Shown here piece after piece: positions 1-6,443 of a stretch of DNA of 16,464 nt. Each line of letters begins with the position of its first letter. Within the stretch, counting starts at the first letter, position 1. Source of the DNA: Bacteroidales bacterium (lineage in GTDB: Bacteria > Bacteroidota > Bacteroidia > Bacteroidales > WCHB1-69); assembly GCA_028683685.1 (NCBI GenBank), contig JAQUHH010000017.1, positions 1-16,464 of the forward strand, in the 5' to 3' direction. A program made the position numbers and the translations under genes. The notes beneath the pieces are model-generated. The model did no database searches. It saw nothing but the letters and a program-made list of their open reading frames with translations, and was not told where the DNA came from.

Positions 1-669
1 TTGAACAGTTCCGATTTAGTAGAATTTGCGGTGAAATTACCCGGAAAAGATGATTCTGGTAAAAATGTTTGGCTACCTATTGATGCCAAATTTCCCAAAG
101 ATATTTATGAACAACTGCAAGAAGCGTATGATGAAGGCGAGCCATCAAAAATATTGATAGCTCAGAAAAATTTGGATAATACGATTAAGAAAATGGCTAA
201 AGACATCAGCGAAAAGTATATTGATCCACCTAATACGACTGATTTTGGTATTATGTTTTTGCCATTTGAAGGAATTTATGCCGAAGTTGTCAGAAAGGCA
301 GCTTTATTAGAAGATTTGCAAAGAAATTATAAGATTATTGTAACGGGACCTACTACATTGGCTGCCATTTTGAATAGTTTGCAAATGGGTTTTAAAACTT
401 TGGCAATTCAGAAACGAAGCAGTGAAGTATGGCAAGTACTAGGAGCGGTGAAAAAAGAGTTTGAAAATTTTGAAGGAATGATGGACAAAGCTCAAAAAAA
501 TATTCAAACAGGATTGAATCAGTTGGATGATGTAATGGGCAAAAGAACACGTGCCATTCAACGAAAACTAAAAAGCGTTGAAGCTTTGAGCGAAGCTGAA
601 ACCAAAGATATTTTACCCGAATTATCCGACCCAACATTGATTATTGATGATGATGAGGAAAATGAATAA
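1..669 (+). CDS. rmuC: RmuC family DNA recombination protein, C-terminal part (5' end outside window)
   Basis: RmuC proteins carry a predicted nuclease-like domain and limit recombination between short inverted repeats; the biochemical activity is not well defined. The visible 222 residues hold the conserved core: LPIDAKFP near residue 26, PPNTTDFGIMFLPFEGIYAEV around residues 76-95, and TGPTTLAAILNSLQMGFKT around 115-133. A helical, probably coiled-coil tail (about 140-200) and an acidic C-terminus ending in DDDEENE follow. The gene enters the window already inside the conserved domain, so the TTG at base 1 is not its start; the N-terminal membrane or coiled-coil part lies upstream. The stop is TAA at 667-669. 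The family assignment is secure from the motifs. Confidence 0.93.
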   Translation: MNSSDLVEFAVKLPGKDDSGKNVWLPIDAKFPKDIYEQLQEAYDEGEPSKILIAQKNLDNTIKKMAKDISEKYIDPPNTTDFGIMFLPFEGIYAEVVRKAALLEDLQRNYKIIVTGPTTLAAILNSLQMGFKTLAIQKRSSEVWQVLGAVKKEFENFEGMMDKAQKNIQTGLNQLDDVMGKRTRAIQRKLKSVEALSEAETKDILPELSDPTLIIDDDEENE

Positions 670-1027
670 AGGAATTAGAATTGGGAATCATTTTTTAAAA
701 AAGATTCAGATCCGTTAAGCCCCTTTTCTGAGTTGTTAAATAGTCTTTTTGGTTTTTATTTATAAAAGTTTGAGCTGTATTAAAAAATGTTATATTTTTG
801 AAAAAAATAAGTAAACAGTTTTGTCTCATTTAGACCCAGAATTGGATACATTCAAAAGGATTTATTTTTTCTTGATTTGGAATATAATCCAGTAGTTACA
901 AAGAGTTATAAATCAGATAGAATAGTTATAAATGCCAGATATTATAGTTTGACTTTGGGATTCAATATTAATCAATTGTGTAATAAATCAGGTGACTAGT
1001 TTCGTTTATACTTAAATCTAAAAAATC
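670..1027. other. Intergenic region downstream of rmuC
   Basis: These 358 bases hold no intact gene. At 685-707 there is a near-perfect AT-rich palindrome: GAATC and GATTC flank a T6A6 core, with one unpaired base. It has no real loop and no trailing T-tract, so I do not call it a terminator. Bases 811-999 are an open frame without a start codon, described separately as a gene remnant. I see no promoter matching TAnnTTTG just upstream of the next gene at 1028. Confidence 0.5.
811..999 (+). pseudogene. Start-less gene remnant, resembles the C-terminus of an outer-membrane beta-barrel protein
   Basis: The frame is open from just after a TAA at 808 to a TAG at 997-999, about 62 codons with no ATG. 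Its translation has alternating polar and hydrophobic residues (for example RIGYIQKDLFFLDLEYNP, then INARYYSLTLGFNIN), the look of final strands of a Bacteroidota porin-like barrel. No signal peptide or upstream part of such a protein is present, so if real it is a truncated relic left by rearrangement. It could be a chance open frame, because the stretch is short. The family resemblance is my reading of the pattern, not a database match. Confidence 0.35.
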
Positions 1028-1813
1028 ATGAAACATTTTGTTTTAACAATCATTGTATGTCTAATTCTCCCTCAAAAAATGTGGGCACAGCAAAACAAAA
1101 ATGAAAGCATTCAATCAAAAATAATCGAGGGTCTTGTTTATGCATTAGATCAACATAAATCTTCGCCAAAAGACCTAGTGATTTGCAGAACAGTGCTTTC
1201 GGAAAAGTTCTATTTAATATCTAGTTTTAATGGAATAGAAGTCGAGGCAAAAGAAATCACTCCGCCTGACTTAAATAAAATCATTGATTTATCCATTGTT
1301 ATTAACATGGATAGTATTTATGACATTTTATGGATTCGGAATAAAGATTATCAAACTATTCTCCTTTCTGATTCAGAAATTCCATTTAAAAAACTAAAAT
1401 CAAGATTTAAGGATGATAAAATAAAAGCTTTGAAATCAGATATCAAATTATTGAAAGATAAAGCATATTTTGTAGAGATTTCTACAAAATATGGAGATTT
1501 GAGGGTTATTGAAACAACTAGTCTCAAAGAATTATTATTGAAATCGGACAAAGATGCAAAGCTCCTTTCTTTGGATGTAGTATATCCAGCACTAGCAAGA
1601 GAATATGGCACACAGGGACAAGTTAAAATTGCCTATGTAATGCGAAAAAATTGTGATATTGAAGACGTTTATGTACTACAACATTTAGAGGATGGGTGTA
1701 CTGAGTCCGTTATTAAAGCAATTATGCAATTGAGTGTAGAGTTGAAGGAAGCACAATATGACTGTAAAGAAGATGTGTTATTTTTACTTGCTATTGACTT
1801 TATCCTAAATTGA
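1028..1813 (+). CDS. Exported protein with a TonB C-terminal-like domain, function unknown
   Basis: This is a 261-residue protein with a clear Sec signal peptide (residues 1-20, ending MWAQQ). The middle (about 25-175) is unrecognised. Residues 180-261 resemble the TonB C-terminal fold: YPALAREYGTQGQVKIAYVM at 186-205, then a segment ending EDGCTESVIKAI. In TonB-C proteins this pattern usually reads YP..A...G.QG.V.V.F.I. There is no N-terminal TonB transmembrane anchor or proline-rich linker, so it is not an energy-coupling TonB. Stand-alone TonB-C domains in exported Bacteroidota proteins are common and poorly understood. The gene carries a perfect 13-bp inverted repeat at 1464-1493. It lies upstream of two Rhs tip modules and could be an orphan immunity-type gene, but nothing in its own sequence proves that. 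Confidence 0.72.
   Translation: MKHFVLTIIVCLILPQKMWAQQNKNESIQSKIIEGLVYALDQHKSSPKDLVICRTVLSEKFYLISSFNGIEVEAKEITPPDLNKIIDLSIVINMDSIYDILWIRNKDYQTILLSDSEIPFKKLKSRFKDDKIKALKSDIKLLKDKAYFVEISTKYGDLRVIETTSLKELLLKSDKDAKLLSLDVVYPALAREYGTQGQVKIAYVMRKNCDIEDVYVLQHLEDGCTESVIKAIMQLSVELKEAQYDCKEDVLFLLAIDFILN
1464..1493. repeat. Perfect 13-bp inverted repeat inside a coding region
   Basis: Arm CATATTTTGTAGA (1464-1476), loop GATT (1477-1480), arm TCTACAAAATATG (1481-1493). All 13 pairs match. It lies within the exported-protein gene 1028-1813 and encodes YFVEISTKY in the sense frame; the antisense strand encodes the same nine residues. Confidence 0.9.
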
Positions 1814-1961
1814 TTATAGTGTGCAGAAAATAAACTCTTATATAATCATTACAACCGATTTTTTTTTAAATTTGCTATTAATTTAAAAGTAAGGATTCAT
1901 TTCTCTGCTTAATTTTAATAACCAATTGGATATGTTGATTTGTTTAAATAAATATATTTTT

Positions 1962-2546
1962 ATGAGATACTTTATAACTGTTATCCTTATTTTATTATTA
2001 CTACTTTCTTTCGGACAAAAGGCTAAAAATATTTCAATAGATACAAGTAATTATTACGATTATGCTAATACAGTGACTTGCCAAGATTGGCTTCGGATTA
2101 ATGAAGCAGTGCCCATTATTCTTGATGAATTAGAAAAAGCAGGCTATTCTGATGCCTTTATAAAAGTGGGAGAGTTGATAAGATTAGATGACTCAACACG
2201 CTTGGTTTTAACGGTTTCCTTTCTTAAAGAACCTTGGTTTGGATTTGTTTATGAGGGCTCTCATATGGTTCCTGTTAGTAAATCGGATAGGCATTTTATG
2301 TCTTCAGAGACAAAAGAAGGATTCATGCAAATTGAAAAAGGAGTAAATGGGAAAACAAATATTATCAGAATTGGACAATTGCCATCAAATGTTTTTTTGC
2401 TAAAACAAACATGTTATTGGTATGAATCCAAGAGTGATCCGAAAAAAGTTACCGTTACAAAAATAATTGCTGAAAATATTTTAAGACAAGATGTTCGAAA
2501 ATATCTCCAACAAGTCAAAAATCTATCCTTGTTAAAAACACGTTAA
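1962..2546 (+). CDS. Small exported protein, unknown function
   Basis: I do not recognise this family. The start chosen is ATG 1962, which gives 194 residues and places a hydrophobic signal segment (MRYFITVILILLLLLSFGQ) at the N-terminus. A longer reading from TTG 1926 or ATG 1932 would put charged residues and a second methionine before the signal and is less likely. The mature part has a mixed alpha/beta look, including a DWLRINEAVPIILDELEKAGY helix region at about residues 42-62 and several aromatic strands. A TAAATTTG at 1867-1874 fits the Bacteroidota -7 element but has no good -33 partner. Like its upstream neighbour it is a solitary exported protein before the Rhs tips. A role as an orphan immunity protein is conceivable but unproven. 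Confidence 0.65.
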   Translation: MRYFITVILILLLLLSFGQKAKNISIDTSNYYDYANTVTCQDWLRINEAVPIILDELEKAGYSDAFIKVGELIRLDDSTRLVLTVSFLKEPWFGFVYEGSHMVPVSKSDRHFMSSETKEGFMQIEKGVNGKTNIIRIGQLPSNVFLLKQTCYWYESKSDPKKVTVTKIIAENILRQDVRKYLQQVKNLSLLKTR

Positions 2547-2682
2547 GTCTTATATGAAAAAAACTTATTGAAGAATTTTTTTCAATAACATCTCTAAGCG
2601 CTTTTCTTCAGACAGACAAAATACAATTTGCAAGCATAATTTCTGAAATTTTCGTTTCCCTTATCCGTGAAAATCTTTTTCA

Positions 2683-2706
2683 TTCAGTTGGCTTCAGCCA
2701 ACTGAA
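2683..2706. repeat. Perfect 10-bp palindromic hairpin, REP-like
   Basis: Arm TTCAGTTGGC (2683-2692), loop TTCA (2693-2696), arm GCCAACTGAA (2697-2706), with no mismatches. Neither strand has a T-tract right after the stem, so it is not a standard intrinsic terminator. The form is that of a short dispersed palindromic repeat; only one copy is in this window. Confidence 0.75.
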
Positions 2707-2828
2707 ATTGATAGCAATATTATAGCCTGTATGCAACTCATTATCTGACAATTATATTTGTTAAAAAAACAATCTATTACTGTCAAATTTATCTGATTGA
2801 CTTCAAGATGATAATAAAATGTTTTAAG

Positions 2829-2858
2829 TTTATTTTATAATTAATTTTCTTACATTTG
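2829..2858 (+). promoter_or_regulatory. Candidate Bacteroidota promoter for the first Rhs tip
   Basis: TACATTTG at 2851-2858 matches the -7 consensus TAnnTTTG exactly. TTTA at 2829-2832 matches the -33 TTTG in three of four bases, with an 18-nt spacer. Transcription would begin near 2865, just before the frame opening at 2881. The following A-rich leader is typical of this phylum. Confidence 0.45.
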
Positions 2859-2880
2859 TTTAATCAAAATAAATAATAAT

Positions 2881-3849
2881 TTGACATTAACAATTTTACA
2901 TACCAAAGATGCCAGACTGAACATCGAGTACATGCATTTCGACAAGTTCAATCTGCCACCCTCCGGCGAGCAGTTTTCAGAGCAACGTGATAACTGGAGT
3001 ACGCCTTATAAGTTTAACGATTATGGAGGAGAAAGCTTTAATAAAGCTTTTGACGAACATACCGCACGAAGTGCTGAACTTGATGCCGAAACCGGGCTTT
3101 ATTATTACGGAGCTCGCTACTACACCCCCGAGATTGGGATTTGGCTAAGCGTGGATCCGATGAGTGATAAATATCCGCATCAAAGCAATTACATGTATTG
3201 CAGTGGTCGTTTGGTAAATGTAATTGATCCAGATGGAATGGATGAGTGGGAGGTGAATGTTGGCGGAAATGTAGTAAATAGAATACAAAATGATAAAAAG
3301 GATGCGTTTCATATTGTTGATGACAAAGGCAAAAGAATTGATGGAAAGTCTGTTGGATTTGAAAAAGGAACGGTACTTGGTAGAGTAAACTACAACAAAA
3401 AGTACGGAAAAGAGAATAAAAACATTGATATTTATGCAGTTAACAATAGTAATGACGGTGAAAAATTACATCAATTTTTCACGGAAAATACAAATGTTGA
3501 ATTTGCAAGATTTGATATAAAGCAAGGTGATAATGAAATTAATATTATTGGAACTTCACATGATGCAGGTGCTGATTATTCTAGTCCTGACATAAAAAAT
3601 TATCTTACAAAAAATGGTGGTTTAGGTTCGCTCTTAAACTTTGATCATAATCATCCAAATGATTATGCAATGCCTTCAGGTTTTGGGAAAAATGATAAAA
3701 ATGGAGATAAGTTTTTTATTGAATCAATAGAAAAAGTTAATTCAAATACAAATTTCAGAATAAATACAAAGAGCAAACCAAATGAATATCAATACTATAA
3801 CAATTTGGGACCAATATTAAAACCTGCTACGGTAATCCAAAAAAAATAA
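2881..3849 (+). CDS. Headless Rhs tip: end of Rhs core plus JAB/JAMM-like toxin domain
   Basis: The 322-residue frame starts abruptly inside an Rhs protein. Residues 39-119 are the end of the Rhs repeat-associated core: TPYKFN at 41-46, ELDAETGLYYYGARYYTPE around 66-84, WLSVDPMSDKYP at 88-99 and VIDPDG at 114-119. About 18 extra residues sit between TPYKFN and ELDAETG. After DPDG, where Rhs proteins switch to variable C-terminal toxins, residues 120-322 form a different domain with H256-N-H258-P259, P265-S266 and D272/D276. This resembles the zinc site of JAB/JAMM peptidases (HxHP-x6-S-x2-D), known as a polymorphic-toxin fold; the aspartate is displaced from its usual place. No N-terminal YD repeats, signal or delivery domain exists. 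The start may be TTG 2881 or ATG 2932. It is either an orphan cassette or a relic. The Rhs assignment is firm; the peptidase activity is inferred. Confidence 0.8.
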   Translation: MTLTILHTKDARLNIEYMHFDKFNLPPSGEQFSEQRDNWSTPYKFNDYGGESFNKAFDEHTARSAELDAETGLYYYGARYYTPEIGIWLSVDPMSDKYPHQSNYMYCSGRLVNVIDPDGMDEWEVNVGGNVVNRIQNDKKDAFHIVDDKGKRIDGKSVGFEKGTVLGRVNYNKKYGKENKNIDIYAVNNSNDGEKLHQFFTENTNVEFARFDIKQGDNEINIIGTSHDAGADYSSPDIKNYLTKNGGLGSLLNFDHNHPNDYAMPSGFGKNDKNGDKFFIESIEKVNSNTNFRINTKSKPNEYQYYNNLGPILKPATVIQKK

Positions 3850-3853
3850 TAAC

Positions 3854-4414
3854 ATGAAAATAAAAAATTATTTCTTAATTATTTTTACTTTTATTGTCTT
3901 TGGTTGTAATAATAAAAGTAACTCGAAAGATAGTATAATGAATATTTTATTAATAAATAAAGACACTTTGTATGAAAAAAAAATTCCATTATTAACATTT
4001 GATACCAGTCTTTCTAATATTTTTGACATATTGGTAAACAATGAATTGAGTTGTAAATATTACCAAAAAGACATAACATGCTTTGGTATAAGAGCACAAA
4101 AATTGGGAGACGATACGATGTTATTTATTCACTCAATAAATTACTATTTAATTGATTTTTCTGACAGTTTCGAAAACCCAGATGAAAACTTTCATGGTTT
4201 TTTTAAATATAAAGGATTTGTGTTTTTCTGTTTAAATAATTGCAAAAAATACACAAATTTATTTCATGAAACAATGGATTCAGTAAGAGTAAAGAACTCT
4301 ATTTTCTTGTATATTAAAACAGAATCGTACATTGATGATAGTCGTTCTAGATATAGTTACATTGTTGAGAATAATAAATTAATTAAAGATGGAGAAGCTG
4401 TATGCGCTCATTAA
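3854..4414 (+). CDS. Small lipoprotein, candidate immunity protein for the upstream Rhs tip
   Basis: The gene starts 4 nt after the stop of the JAB-like tip, the usual place for a cognate immunity gene. The 186-residue product begins with a lipoprotein signal peptide ending in VFGC (C18, the lipidation site). No acidic surface-export signal follows the cysteine (CNNKSNSKD), so it probably stays on the periplasmic side. Five further cysteines (C67, C76, C126, C130, C184) could form disulfides. I recognise no domain. The immunity role is inferred from position only. If correct, a membrane-anchored exported immunity protein implies that the toxin acts in the periplasm or cell envelope. The last 13 nt overlap the next reading frame, which suggests translational coupling. 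Confidence 0.7.
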   Translation: MKIKNYFLIIFTFIVFGCNNKSNSKDSIMNILLINKDTLYEKKIPLLTFDTSLSNIFDILVNNELSCKYYQKDITCFGIRAQKLGDDTMLFIHSINYYLIDFSDSFENPDENFHGFFKYKGFVFFCLNNCKKYTNLFHETMDSVRVKNSIFLYIKTESYIDDSRSRYSYIVENNKLIKDGEAVCAH

Positions 4415-5136
4415 GAAATATTGAATTAAGTAAGCAAAAGTTGGACAATCCGAGCTTATCGCCTTTTGCGTATTGTGGGAACAATCCAGTGATGTTGGTG
4501 GATCCGGATGGGAGAGAGATATGGATAACAGGAGATGCTGCAGGAGAGACTTTTAGTCAATTACAAAACAAATCAAATTTGAAATTATCGATAAATTCAG
4601 AAGGCAAGGTTGAGGCTAAAGGAATTGCATGGACAAAAGCAGATAGAATGATAAAAAGAGCTTCGAAAGACCAGAATGTTAAAGTAAATATTGAAGCAAA
4701 AAAAGAAAACTCTTTTACATGGCAAGATGGAGCTACACTGCCAACTGAAAGCGGCGGAGGATATGGAGGCAATGAAGTGGAAAATGGGAAAGTAAATGCT
4801 TTTCAAAAGGTTGTTCCTAGCATGTTATCTGAATTTGACAATTCTGTTGGTGATAATGTTGCTGGAACTACGATGCTTCACGAATTAGCGGAAAGTTATT
4901 ATGGTGGGAAAATTGCTCAAAATGAAGGTTCTTCTCCTCGTCAAGGAATAGTTGGATCTACTTATGATAGAGCCCATAATAAGGCAAATAATGTTGCTCT
5001 GGGCAATAGAGGGCAAAGAATTAGACGAGATGAATGTGTAGATTTTAATTTGAAAAAAGTTGGTGGAATAATAATACCTCATCAGATATCAATTCAAACA
5101 AGGCATACCTTTGATGGATATTATAGGACTCGTTGA
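4402..5136 (+). CDS. Second headless Rhs tip with HELAE-type putative metallopeptidase toxin domain
   Basis: This 244-residue frame keeps an even shorter end of the Rhs core: LSPFAYCGNNPVMLVDPDG at residues 19-37. The GLYYYGARYY segment is missing. Residues 38-244 are a C-terminal domain unlike that of the first tip, containing TTMLHELAESYYGGK with H160, E161 and E164, and YDRAHNKANN with H192. The HExxE plus downstream AHN arrangement suggests a zinc metallopeptidase-like site, but I cannot name a family with confidence. The start at ATG 4402 overlaps the preceding lipoprotein gene by 13 nt. Residues 1-15 have no Rhs character and look like readthrough of the junction between the older immunity gene and the inserted Rhs fragment. 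It may be translated by coupling, or it may be a silent cassette that becomes a toxin only when recombined onto a full Rhs gene. Confidence 0.72.
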   Translation: MRSLRNIELSKQKLDNPSLSPFAYCGNNPVMLVDPDGREIWITGDAAGETFSQLQNKSNLKLSINSEGKVEAKGIAWTKADRMIKRASKDQNVKVNIEAKKENSFTWQDGATLPTESGGGYGGNEVENGKVNAFQKVVPSMLSEFDNSVGDNVAGTTMLHELAESYYGGKIAQNEGSSPRQGIVGSTYDRAHNKANNVALGNRGQRIRRDECVDFNLKKVGGIIIPHQISIQTRHTFDGYYRTR

Positions 5137-5137
5137 T

Positions 5138-5824
5138 ATGAAAAAAGTGCAACTAATGATATTGTTTTGTTTTATTATTACTACTTTGTTTGCTCAGGGA
5201 AAAGTAAGATATGGGATTGTTGAAACGACTTTGTGGAATGGAAAAAAAATATCGCCAAAACAACAGGTAATAGATGCTCTAAAAGAGAATAATAAATCCA
5301 AAATGAATAAAACAGGAGATATTTGGACAAATGTTTTTAATTCAAATTATTTAAGAGAGAGAGATGAAAATAGAAAAATTCCAATATCAATTGATAGCTC
5401 ATTTGTTTTGTGTAAGATTATTCAAATTACTAAAAAGAACGATAATTATGTTTTAAAAAAGAATAGACTAATAAGAAAACCCGTTTTTTTGATTGATTTT
5501 ATTTGCTACAATGCTGATTCATTAATAATCTCATCTAATATGCGAATTATATCTTTTTCAAATGATACTGCAAAAATACAAGGTGCAAAGATTATAAAAG
5601 ATCATGTTTATAAATTATTTCTCATCTCCCATTTTGCAACGGATTGTTGCAAAACTCTCGTTGATAATAAAATTGTAGAAATTGTTAAAGGTCCTGCAAC
5701 AATGCATTGCGTTATTCTAAATCATATTTGGATAGTTAACTTGGACTTAAATTACAATTGGTATAAAACTCCCAATCTCGACGGCTTATACTACATTCCG
5801 CCAGAAAAAGCAAAACACAAATAA
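5138..5824 (+). CDS. Secreted protein, candidate immunity protein for the second Rhs tip
   Basis: ATG 5138 lies one base after the TGA of the second tip (5134-5136). It gives a 228-residue protein beginning with a Sec signal peptide (MKKVQLMILFCFIITTLFAQ). Upstream in-frame TTG 5111 and ATG 5114 would overlap the tip gene and bury the signal, so 5138 is preferred. The mature protein has no domain I recognise; it includes a vicinal cysteine pair (TDCCKTL) and a tyrosine- and proline-rich C-terminus. Its placement directly after a toxin-like tip, and the parallel with the lipoprotein following the first tip, suggest an immunity role in the periplasm. That is an inference from context; a different exported function is possible. 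Confidence 0.65.
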   Translation: MKKVQLMILFCFIITTLFAQGKVRYGIVETTLWNGKKISPKQQVIDALKENNKSKMNKTGDIWTNVFNSNYLRERDENRKIPISIDSSFVLCKIIQITKKNDNYVLKKNRLIRKPVFLIDFICYNADSLIISSNMRIISFSNDTAKIQGAKIIKDHVYKLFLISHFATDCCKTLVDNKIVEIVKGPATMHCVILNHIWIVNLDLNYNWYKTPNLDGLYYIPPEKAKHK

Positions 5825-6082
5825 TGTGTTTGAAGATGCTCTTAATTTGTCAAAAACCAATAATAATCACTTGCAAATTTATCCGTTATTAACGGTTAAT
5901 TTTACAAACCCATGTAATAAGCTGTATTTCAATTTGTTATAAATATTCAAAGTTTAACCAAAAGTTAAATGTATTTTTGGTGCTGTTTTTTATCATTATA
6001 CAAATTTATCCGACCGCAGAGAGGATACCATCTTGTTCCCGCATAGTGAAATATCAACGTCAAAAAATCAGGAAATTTGGCT

Positions 6083-6114
6083 TTTTACTCAGGCGTAAGC
6101 GCCCGGTCACTTGG
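6083..6114 (+). repeat. 32-bp direct repeat, copy 1
   Basis: Identical over 32 bases to 6362-6393, 247 nt downstream. The repeat runs from TTTTACTCAGGCG through GCGCCCGGTCACTTGG. After the perfect match, both copies continue into diverged GGTCAC-type octamers. Confidence 0.92.
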
Positions 6115-6136
6115 CTATTCGTCCACCCGTTCACCT
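6105..6136 (+). repeat. Degenerate 8-bp tandem repeat, first block
   Basis: Four consecutive octamers: GGTCACTT, GGCTATTC, GTCCACCC, GTTCACCT. They are diverged versions of the units found at 6384-6443. The first overlaps the end of the 32-bp direct repeat. Confidence 0.6.
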
Positions 6137-6361
6137 GAAAAAACTTATTTTTATAGGAAACTCAAATCTCACACTCACAATGCTTTCGGAGGAGGGATTA
6201 TGAAATTTAGTGGTTTTAGTCTTTTTTTGATATTTTAGCGTTGAGAAATATTTATAAAAAATGATAGTCTAATCTGGCGTCAGCAATTATATATGCGTGA
6301 GCCAACATCGAAAAATCCGTGTTCATCCGCTCAACCCGCGTCATCCGTGTTCTATTTGAGG

Positions 6362-6393
6362 TTTTACTCAGGCGTAAGCGCCCGGTCACTTGG
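6362..6393 (+). repeat. 32-bp direct repeat, copy 2
   Basis: Perfect match to 6083-6114. Immediate flanks differ (T versus G before; C versus T after), so the identity is bounded at 32 bases. Confidence 0.92.
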
Positions 6394-6443
6394 TCACTCG
6401 GTTACCCGGTCACTTTTCTCAACACTTGGTTACCTGGTCACTA
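6384..6443 (+). repeat. Degenerate 8-bp tandem repeat, second block
   Basis: GGTCACTT, GGTCACTC, GGTTACCC and GGTCACTT run head to tail at 6384-6415. After a 12-nt break come GGTTACCT and GGTCACTA at 6428-6443. The period is exactly 8, so it does not preserve a reading frame and argues against coding use. Confidence 0.8.

Larger units (their letters stand above)
2547..2880. other. Intergenic region upstream of the first Rhs tip
   Basis: These 334 bases contain no gene I can support. They hold an AT-rich inverted repeat (TTATTGAA at 2565-2572 and TTCAATAA at 2581-2588, 8-nt loop), a stronger GC-containing palindrome at 2683-2706 and a promoter-like site at 2829-2858, the last two listed separately. 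The AT-rich hairpin is followed by a T-run only when read on the minus strand, where there is no gene for it to terminate. Confidence 0.5.

Noticed and set aside
685..707. Palindrome after rmuC as an intrinsic terminator
   Set aside because: It has no loop, a purely AT core with one bulge, and no T-tract following the structure.
1351..1611. Minus-strand open frame opposite the exported-protein gene
   Set aside because: It is a shadow of the real gene; its YFVEISTKY match to the sense product is explained by the 13-bp inverted repeat.
2565..2588. AT-rich hairpin after the gene at 1962 as its terminator
   Set aside because: The T-run lies on the wrong side for the plus strand, and the stem is weak.
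4557..5082. Three minus-strand open frames opposite the second Rhs tip
   Set aside because: They overlap a frame with clear Rhs core motifs and have no recognisable domains.
6384..6443. Regularly spaced repeats that might suggest a CRISPR array
   Set aside because: Units are 8 bp, contiguous and degenerate, with no spacers and no cas genes nearby.
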